NCBI GenBank assembly: GCA_023454395.1
Contig: JAEYFY010000291.1
Location: 1 to 11,435, forward strand
DNA: 11,435 nucleotides
Direction: 5' to 3'
From: Pseudomonadota bacterium
Lineage (GTDB): Bacteria; Pseudomonadota; Gammaproteobacteria; Enterobacterales; Enterobacteriaceae
Part shown: positions 6,395 to 11,435 of the stretch, one piece after another
How positions within the stretch are numbered: position 1 is the stretch's first letter
Layout: the number at the start of each line of letters is the position of its first letter
Notes under the pieces: model-generated
Told to the model about the DNA's origin: nothing
Databases searched by the model: none
The model's input: the letters and a program-made list of their open reading frames with translations, nothing else
Program-made: the position numbers and the translations under genes

Positions 6395-7315
6395 ATGTCT
6401 AAACGTTTACCGCCATTAAATGCGCTTAGGGTTTTTGATTCAGCGGCACGTCATTTAAGTTTTACTAAAGCCGCTGAAGAATTATTTGTGACACAAGCAG
6501 CAGTGAGCCACCAAATTAAAACATTAGAAGAATTCCTTGGGCTAAAATTATTTAGAAGACGCAACCGTTCCCTTTTATTAACCGAAGAAGGGCAGAGTTA
6601 TTACCTTGATATTAAGGAAATCTTTTCATCAATTAACGAGGCAACTCGCAAATTATTAGCTCGAAGCGCGAAAGGTGCGCTTACCGTTAGCCTTTCCCCA
6701 AGTTTTGCTATTCAATGGTTAGTACCACGGCTATCTGGATTTAATCAAGCTTATCCGGGAATTGATGTACGAATTCAGGCTGTTGATAGAGAAGAAGATA
6801 AGCTGGCTGACGATGTTGATGTCGCCATTTTTTATGGTAGAGGAAATTGGACTGGGTTACGTACAGACCGCCTTTATGCGGAATATTTGATACCTGTTTG
6901 TGCGCCATCTTTACTTACAGGTGAAAAACCACTAAAAACCCCATCCGATCTGATTTATCATACACTGCTACATGATACATCTCGTCGAGATTGGCAAGCT
7001 TATGTACGTCAGTTAGAGATACAAAATCAGATAAATGTGCAACAAGGACCTATTTTTAGCCATAGTTCAATGGTGATACAGGCGGCTGTACATGGACAAG
7101 GCGTTGCATTAGTTAATAATGTAATGGCACGTAGTGAAATAGAGTCAGGTCGATTAGTAAGACCTTTTCCAGATGTCCTTGTTAGTAAAAATGCGTTTTA
7201 TTTAGTTTGCCAAGATAGTCAGGCTGAATTGGGTAAAATTGCGGCTTTTCGCCAATGGATTTTATCTCAAGCAGCGAATGAGCAAGAAAAGCTAGGTTTA
7301 CTGACATCATCTTAA
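6395..7315 (+). CDS. gcvA: GcvA, LysR-type regulator of glycine cleavage
   Basis: GcvA activates the glycine cleavage operon gcvTHP and gcvB when glycine is present, and represses them with its partner GcvR when it is not. At 306 aa it matches E. coli GcvA (305 aa) almost residue for residue, starting MSKRLPPLNALRVFD. The N-terminal winged helix-turn-helix covers about residues 8-65, with the recognition region FTKAAEELFVTQAAVSHQIKT (23-43) and FRRRNRSLLLTEEG as the wing. The LysR substrate-binding domain covers about 88-295. The gene is divergent from gcvB, the hallmark arrangement. Upstream AGGGG lies 14 nt from the ATG, longer than usual, so translation may be modest. It is followed 43 nt later by ygdD, so it may be the first gene of gcvA-ygdD-rlmM. 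Confidence 0.97.
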   Translation: MSKRLPPLNALRVFDSAARHLSFTKAAEELFVTQAAVSHQIKTLEEFLGLKLFRRRNRSLLLTEEGQSYYLDIKEIFSSINEATRKLLARSAKGALTVSLSPSFAIQWLVPRLSGFNQAYPGIDVRIQAVDREEDKLADDVDVAIFYGRGNWTGLRTDRLYAEYLIPVCAPSLLTGEKPLKTPSDLIYHTLLHDTSRRDWQAYVRQLEIQNQINVQQGPIFSHSSMVIQAAVHGQGVALVNNVMARSEIESGRLVRPFPDVLVSKNAFYLVCQDSQAELGKIAAFRQWILSQAANEQEKLGLLTSS

Positions 7316-7358
7316 TATTGCGATTGGCAAATATCTTCTAGATAGGAAGGAATAAACA

Positions 7359-7754
7359 ATGAATAGTCGTACATTGCTTATGTTTTCCGCGATTAGTGGC
7401 TTCTTTTATGTTGCTTTTGGTGCATTTGCAACTCATAAGCTTGCACCTCATTTATCGCCACAACATTGGGAATATATTCAGTTAGCGATGCGCTACCAAA
7501 TCGTCCATACCTTATTACTTGTCGGGATCGCGGCAATGTTAATGCGTAAAACTATTTTATGGTTTTATTGGGCGGGTATTTTCTTTGGTGTTGGTATTCT
7601 ACTTTTCAGTGGTAGCCTTTATTGTATGGCGCTAACACAAGTCAGATTGTTATCTTATTTTACGCCAATTGGTGGATTTAGTTTTCTTATTGGTTGGGCT
7701 TTAATTTTTATTGGCGCTTTGCGTCTAAGGGCACCGGCGTCTCGCCATGAATAA
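7359..7754 (+). CDS. ygdD: DUF423 / UPF0382 inner-membrane protein YgdD
   Basis: This small integral membrane protein of the DUF423 family (131 aa, the family size) has no known biochemical function. Four hydrophobic segments are visible, at about residues 5-25, 43-62, 66-91 and 100-121. The first contains the family-typical GAFATHKL, and [11 protein letters not shown] opens the second. A strong Shine-Dalgarno sequence AGGAAGG (7344-7350) sits 8 nt before the ATG and fixes the start. It lies between gcvA and rlmM as in E. coli, and its last 8 nt overlap the rlmM start, so the two are probably co-translated. The conserved position beside a glycine regulator and an rRNA methyltransferase does not by itself suggest a role. 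Confidence 0.93.
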   Translation: MNSRTLLMFSAISGFFYVAFGAFATHKLAPHLSPQHWEYIQLAMRYQIVHTLLLVGIAAMLMRKTILWFYWAGIFFGVGILLFSGSLYCMALTQVRLLSYFTPIGGFSFLIGWALIFIGALRLRAPASRHE

Positions 7755-8844
7755 AGTTGCATTATATTGTCGCCAAGGTTTTGAAAAAGAGTGCGCGGCT
7801 GAGATTACGGATAAAGCAGGTCAAATCGGCGTTTATGGTTTTCCTCGTGTTAAAGAGGGAAGTGGTTATGTGATTTTTGAATGCTACCAAGAAGGTGAAG
7901 CAGACAAGATCGCGCGCGAAGTGAATTTCCGTGAATTAATTTTTGCTCGTCAGATGTTTGTGACTGGTGAGTTACTTAAAGATTTACCACCAGAAGATAG
8001 AATTACACCGATAGTTGGAATGCTAAAAGGTGCTGTCGAAAAAGCAGGTGAACTTCGAGTTGAAGTTGCAGATACGAACGAAAGCAAAGAGTTATTAAAA
8101 TTCTGCCGTAAATTTACGGTGCCATTACGTAATCATTTACGTAATGAGAAAATTTTGCTGAAAGTAGAGAATTTTAGCCGTCCTATTATCCATGTGTTTT
8201 TTATTGCACCGGGATGTTGTTATGTTGGCTACTCTTATAGTTTTAATAATTCCGCATTTTATATGGGTATTCCTCGATTAAAATTCCCATCAGATGCACC
8301 AAGTCGTTCGACATTAAAACTTGAAGAAGCATTTCATATTTTCATTCCTTATGAGGAGTGGGAAGAGCGTTTAGCAAGTGGAATGAAAGCGGTTGATTTA
8401 GGGGCATGCCCTGGTGGTTGGACATATCAATTAGTGAAACGCAGTATGATGGTACATGCTGTTGATAATGGCCCAATGGCGCAATCTTTGATGGATACAG
8501 GACAAGTTCGTCATCACCAAGTTGATGGTTTTAAATTTGAACCGACCTCTAAAAATATCACATGGCTTGTTTGTGATATGGTTGAGAAACCAGCTAAGGT
8601 TGCTGCATTAATGACAACTTGGATTGCTAATGAATGGTGTCGTGAAGCTATCTTTAATCTAAAACTGCCAATGAAAAAGCGTTATGAGGAAGTCTCTCAT
8701 ATCCTCGAAAAAATAAAGACAGAGTTAGCGGAAAAAGGGATCAACGTTAAGATCCAAGCTAAGCACCTTTATCACGATAGAGAAGAGATAACGGTTCATA
8801 TTCAAAATATTTGGGCTGCTTATCGACCAGATCGTGAGTTCTAA
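7747..8844 (+). CDS. rlmM: 23S rRNA C2498 2'-O-ribose methyltransferase RlmM
   Basis: RlmM uses S-adenosylmethionine to methylate the 2'-OH of C2498 in 23S rRNA before the large subunit is complete. The 365 aa length agrees with E. coli RlmM (366 aa). The N-terminal half contains a ferredoxin-like plus THUMP-type RNA-binding region (about 1-165), followed by a Rossmann-like methyltransferase domain. The SAM-binding motif [13 protein letters not shown] spans 217-229. The catalytic K-D-K-E residues appear to be K191 (TLKLEEA), D277 (VCDMVE), K306 (FNLKLPM) and one of E346/E347 (REEITV). The ATG lies within ygdD, overlapping it by 8 nt; no good ribosome-binding site is at the right distance, consistent with translational coupling. 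A strong terminator follows. Confidence 0.96.
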   Translation: MNKVALYCRQGFEKECAAEITDKAGQIGVYGFPRVKEGSGYVIFECYQEGEADKIAREVNFRELIFARQMFVTGELLKDLPPEDRITPIVGMLKGAVEKAGELRVEVADTNESKELLKFCRKFTVPLRNHLRNEKILLKVENFSRPIIHVFFIAPGCCYVGYSYSFNNSAFYMGIPRLKFPSDAPSRSTLKLEEAFHIFIPYEEWEERLASGMKAVDLGACPGGWTYQLVKRSMMVHAVDNGPMAQSLMDTGQVRHHQVDGFKFEPTSKNITWLVCDMVEKPAKVAALMTTWIANEWCREAIFNLKLPMKKRYEEVSHILEKIKTELAEKGINVKIQAKHLYHDREEITVHIQNIWAAYRPDREF

Positions 8845-8879
8845 AACCGCTCAAAGTACATCGATTTATTGATGATAAT

Positions 8880-8916
8880 AAAAGGCTAAGTTTATAAATA
8901 GAAACTTAGCCTTTTT
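8880..8916. terminator. Bidirectional terminator between rlmM and xni
   Basis: A long perfect hairpin, GGCTAAGTTT (8884-8893) with AAACTTAGCC (8902-8911) around an 8-nt loop, is flanked by AAAA on the left and TTTTT on the right. It has the right form to stop rlmM transcripts on the plus strand (five T residues) and xni transcripts on the minus strand (TTTTATTAT). It is 35 nt past the rlmM stop and 59 nt past the xni stop. Confidence 0.93.
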
Positions 8917-8975
8917 AATGGAAGCGAGTTATTCAAAGATATTCACTCGTTAAGTTTTAACGTGTGGGAACTTGG

Positions 8976-9725
8976 CTATTTTAAACGTAACTGTTGTAGA
9001 TTACCGTTTAATTGAATATCAGTACGCAATGTTGTGATTTTCCGGCTGATAAATGCAGACTCTTTATGGGTAATAAGTTTGTTTTTCCATTTAGTCGGAA
9101 CATCATCAATATGCAGATAGAGTGATTCTAGATCTGGGTGAATTTGTAAAAGCTCGGTAGCGCTTTTAGGCCCAATACCAGGAACGCCAGCAACCTTACT
9201 ACTACTTACGCCTGTTAATCCCCAATAGTTGGTAAGTTGAGATGGTTCGACGCCAAATTCTGCTCTAATAAATTCTAAATCTAACCAGCGTCGTTGAAAA
9301 TAATCGCGTATACGAATAGAGGGAGAAAGTAATTGGCAATAGCCTTTATCCGTTGAAATAATCGTGACTCGAAAACCCGCACTTGCCACTTTAGTTGCCA
9401 ATGTTGCTGCAACGTCATCTGCTTCATCACCCCCTGAGTGCCAGCTTTGTATACCTAAATTAAGTAACATTGCTTTAATTTCAGGTAATTGCTGTCGCAA
9501 GTCATCAGGCATTGGTGTGCGACCCGCTTTATAATCGGGTAACAGTTGATGTCGCCAGCTACCGTCTCTATCGTCTTCATCAAAGACGGCTACGGCATGA
9601 GTCGGTTGTGTGTGACCAAGCAGTTGATTGACACTTTGTTCACACACCGTCTTGCAGGAAGAACCTGATGCCGCATGAATGCGGCGGATCAGGTTTAAAG
9701 CATCAATAATCAGCAAATGTATCAT
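8976..9725 (-). CDS. xni: Flap endonuclease Xni (exonuclease IX)
   Basis: Xni is a structure-specific nuclease related to the 5'-nuclease domain of DNA polymerase I; it cleaves 5' flaps left during replication. At 249 aa it matches E. coli Xni (251 aa). Visible family features are IDALNLIRR near the N-terminus (7-15), VFDEDDR (47-53), the arch segment [12 protein letters not shown] (62-73), the acidic [10 protein letters not shown] (98-107), [10 protein letters not shown] (124-133) and the helix-hairpin-helix [10 protein letters not shown] (180-189), which binds potassium and DNA. As in E. coli Xni, the STDKG motif has Gly where Pol I-type nucleases have a metal-binding Asp. The start lies 6 nt after the ppnN stop and has no clear ribosome-binding site, so it should be translated by coupling from the ppnN mRNA. 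Confidence 0.95.
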   Translation of the reverse strand: MIHLLIIDALNLIRRIHAASGSSCKTVCEQSVNQLLGHTQPTHAVAVFDEDDRDGSWRHQLLPDYKAGRTPMPDDLRQQLPEIKAMLLNLGIQSWHSGGDEADDVAATLATKVASAGFRVTIISTDKGYCQLLSPSIRIRDYFQRRWLDLEFIRAEFGVEPSQLTNYWGLTGVSSSKVAGVPGIGPKSATELLQIHPDLESLYLHIDDVPTKWKNKLITHKESAFISRKITTLRTDIQLNGNLQQLRLK

Positions 9726-9731
9726 AATAAA

Positions 9732-11099
9732 TTAGCTGATAATCTCGTAACATGGTTGGTAAGCTGTACCACCCGGAAGTTTCATACGATGTTGCTCAAC
9801 AAAGCCTGCTAATAAAATATCCATGCGACGCATAATTTCACGATCACCATGAATTTTATAAGGGCCATAAGCTTCAATCGCTTTCATACCCACTTCTTTT
9901 ACGTTACCTGCAACAATACCAGAGAATGCGCGACGTAAGTCAGCCGCTAATTTCTCAGGTGATTGATCGGTACTTAAGTTAAGCGATGCCATATTTTCAT
10001 GTGTTGGTTCAAAAGGATGCTGTAAATCAGTATTGATCTTCATTGACCAATTAAAGCTATAAGCATCACCTGTACTACGACGATTATCTTTTACCAAAGG
10101 CATATATTTTTTCATGATACGAGCAACTTCAGGCGCATCATCAATAATAATTTGGTAATGGCGTCGAGCTTCGTCGCCTAATGTATTGGCGATAAAGTCA
10201 TCTAATACATTAAAGTAGTCGGCGCTCTCTTTAGGGCCAGTTAAAATCAGTGGTAATACTTGGTCTTGGTTTTCGGGAGACATAAGAATACCAAGCAGAT
10301 ACAGCAATTCTTCCGCTGTCCCTACGCCACCCGGAAAAATAATAATTCCGTGTCCAATTCGTACGAAAGATTCCAGACGTTTTTCAATATCTGGCATAAT
10401 AATCAGTTCGTTAACTAATGGATTTGGTGGCTCTGCAGCAATAATTGAAGGCTCTGTCATACCAATAAAACGACTATTTTTATAACGTTGTTGAGCATGA
10501 CCCACCGCAGCCCCTTTCATAGGTGCTTCCATCGCACCAGGTCCACAGCCTGTGCAAATATTGAGTTCGCGTAACCCTAATTCGTTACCTACTTTTCTGC
10601 CGTAAAGGTATTCAGTTTCATTGATTGAGTGACCGCCCCAGCAAACAATCATATTAGGATCTTCATCAATATGAAGCGCTCGTGCATTACGCAAAATCGA
10701 GAAAATCGTATTAGTGATGTGGGTGCTATTTTCTAAGTTCAGGTGAAGATCACGTTTTGCTGTTGTGATCTGCCCGTGAACAAACAATATGTCACGCAGT
10801 ACAGCAAATAAGTTAGCTTGCAGTGAGCGAATAATTTTTCCGTCAACAAAGGCGTCTTCAGGAGGGTTGACTAACTCTAGTTTGACGCCACGTTCACGGC
10901 GCAGTACGTTAATATCAAAATCTTGGTATTTAGATAACAGTTCTTTACTACTATCAGTAAGGCTACCAGAGTTGAGAACAGCGAGAGAACAATTGCGAAA
11001 CAGCTGATAAAGATCACTGCTTGCGGTTCTCTTTAGCATATCAACTTCTAGCTGTGAAAGCAGATCCATGGAACCTAATGGGCTGACATGAGTTATCAC
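9732..11099 (-). CDS. ppnN: Pyrimidine/purine nucleotide 5'-monophosphate nucleosidase PpnN (YgdH)
   Basis: PpnN hydrolyses nucleoside monophosphates to base and ribose 5-phosphate. In E. coli it is activated by (p)ppGpp and helps cells adjust purine pools in the stringent response. From GTG at 11099 it is 455 aa (E. coli 454 aa), starting like the E. coli protein ([11 protein letters not shown]). Domains are an N-terminal PpnN-specific region (about 1-130), the LOG/lysine-decarboxylase-like Rossmann domain (about 150-330) with [10 protein letters not shown] (184-193) and PGGVGTAEE (256-264, catalytic Glu264), and a C-terminal domain ending about residue 450. The start is decided by the Shine-Dalgarno AAGGAG at 11106-11111, 6 nt before the GTG. 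An in-frame ATG at 11159 would add 20 residues unlike any relative. It sits in tandem with queF upstream and xni downstream. Confidence 0.95.
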   Translation of the reverse strand: MITHVSPLGSMDLLSQLEVDMLKRTASSDLYQLFRNCSLAVLNSGSLTDSSKELLSKYQDFDINVLRRERGVKLELVNPPEDAFVDGKIIRSLQANLFAVLRDILFVHGQITTAKRDLHLNLENSTHITNTIFSILRNARALHIDEDPNMIVCWGGHSINETEYLYGRKVGNELGLRELNICTGCGPGAMEAPMKGAAVGHAQQRYKNSRFIGMTEPSIIAAEPPNPLVNELIIMPDIEKRLESFVRIGHGIIIFPGGVGTAEELLYLLGILMSPENQDQVLPLILTGPKESADYFNVLDDFIANTLGDEARRHYQIIIDDAPEVARIMKKYMPLVKDNRRSTGDAYSFNWSMKINTDLQHPFEPTHENMASLNLSTDQSPEKLAADLRRAFSGIVAGNVKEVGMKAIEAYGPYKIHGDREIMRRMDILLAGFVEQHRMKLPGGTAYQPCYEIIS

Positions 11100-11105
11100 G
11101 TAGGA

Positions 11106-11111
11106 CTCCTT
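11106..11111 (-). promoter_or_regulatory. Strong ribosome-binding site that fixes the GTG start of ppnN
   Basis: On the minus strand AAGGAG is followed by 6 nt and then GTG (11097-11099). This near-consensus site lies downstream of the longer frame's ATG (11159), so the GTG is the likely start. No clear ppnN promoter was found in the 90-bp gap to queF. Confidence 0.85.
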
Positions 11112-11189
11112 TTTCTCCTGAAATAACAAACTGAAGTGCAACTGATCTTGGTATAACACAGATCATATTAACATACAGGCATTATTCCG

Positions 11190-11435
11190 TTATTGTCTGG
11201 CTAATCGACTAATTTCTGGAACAAACTCACAATTACTACGCCAAGGATTGATGTCTAATCCACCGCGTCGCGTATATCTTGCATAAACAGTTAATGTTTC
11301 TGGCTTACATAATTGCATGATATCGTGGAAAATTCGCTCAACACACTGTTCATGAAATTCATTGTGTTGTCTAAATGAAACTAAATAGCGTAGTAGTTTT
11401 TCACGATCAATCTTTTTACCCTTATATTGAATAGC
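11190..11435 (-). CDS. queF: C-terminal part of NADPH-dependent 7-cyano-7-deazaguanine reductase QueF (partial)
   Basis: QueF reduces the nitrile preQ0 to the amine preQ1 with two NADPH, a step of queuosine synthesis for tRNA wobble position 34. Only the last 81 residues are inside the window; the gene continues past the right edge. The fragment reads [20 protein letters not shown] and continues through [26 protein letters not shown] and the ending SRLARQ, matching the C-terminus of the long (type II) E. coli enzyme (282 aa). The His-Glu pair in FHEQC (residues 28-29 of the fragment) corresponds to the H229 and E230 active-site residues of E. coli QueF. The distance from this pair to the C-terminus (52 residues) is the same. 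It ends 90 nt before the ppnN start on the same strand. Confidence 0.94.
   Translation of the reverse strand, partial: AIQYKGKKIDREKLLRYLVSFRQHNEFHEQCVERIFHDIMQLCKPETLTVYARYTRRGGLDINPWRSNCEFVPEISRLARQ

Noticed and set aside
10789..11007. 72-codon plus-strand open frame
   Set aside because: It lies entirely antisense to the conserved ppnN coding sequence, has no ribosome-binding site and its peptide is serine/arginine/leucine-rich like a typical shadow frame.

Overview
This window looks like a core chromosomal segment from an AT-rich member of the Enterobacterales. The Proteus/Providencia group is my best guess. The proteins read as close relatives of E. coli AmiC, MltA, TcdA, CsdE, CsdA, GcvA, YgdD, RlmM, Xni, PpnN and QueF, and gene order and strand from amiC to rlmM match the E. 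coli arrangement as I remember it. Codon use is AT-leaning throughout. No gene stands out in composition, and I see no mobile element, phage gene or CRISPR array.

Layout: amiC (+) ends in an intrinsic terminator. Two initiator tRNA-fMet genes follow on the minus strand with a stringent-type promoter. Next is the lytic transglycosylase gene mltA (+), then tcdA (+), which converges on the csdA-csdE pair (-) across a gap holding a probable remnant of a dispersed palindromic repeat. About 340 bp without a supported gene separates csdA from the small RNA gene gcvB (-), which is divergent from gcvA (+). E. coli carries ygdI at this place and I find none here. gcvA, ygdD and rlmM form a co-directional set, with ygdD and rlmM overlapping by 8 nt. 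A strong bidirectional terminator lies between rlmM (+) and xni (-). Finally queF (-, truncated by the window edge), ppnN (-) and xni (-) are in tandem. In E. coli the sdaCB and fuc genes lie in this neighbourhood; here rlmM and xni directly face each other.

Functional themes: AmiC and MltA are both envelope peptidoglycan enzymes. CsdA, CsdE and TcdA form one pathway (sulfur transfer and formation of cyclic t6A at position 37 of ANN-decoding tRNAs). RlmM (23S rRNA C2498 methylation), QueF (queuosine precursor) and the two initiator tRNAs add to an RNA-modification and translation flavour. GcvA and GcvB form the glycine-responsive regulator and small-RNA pair.

There is no obvious undescribed system. 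The most useful points are corrected start codons for ppnN (GTG at 11099, supported by a strong Shine-Dalgarno sequence) and tcdA (3170), the unlisted gcvB and tRNA genes, compensatory divergence between the two initiator tRNAs, an inverted repeat exactly filling the tRNA promoter spacer, and intergenic repeat remnants.
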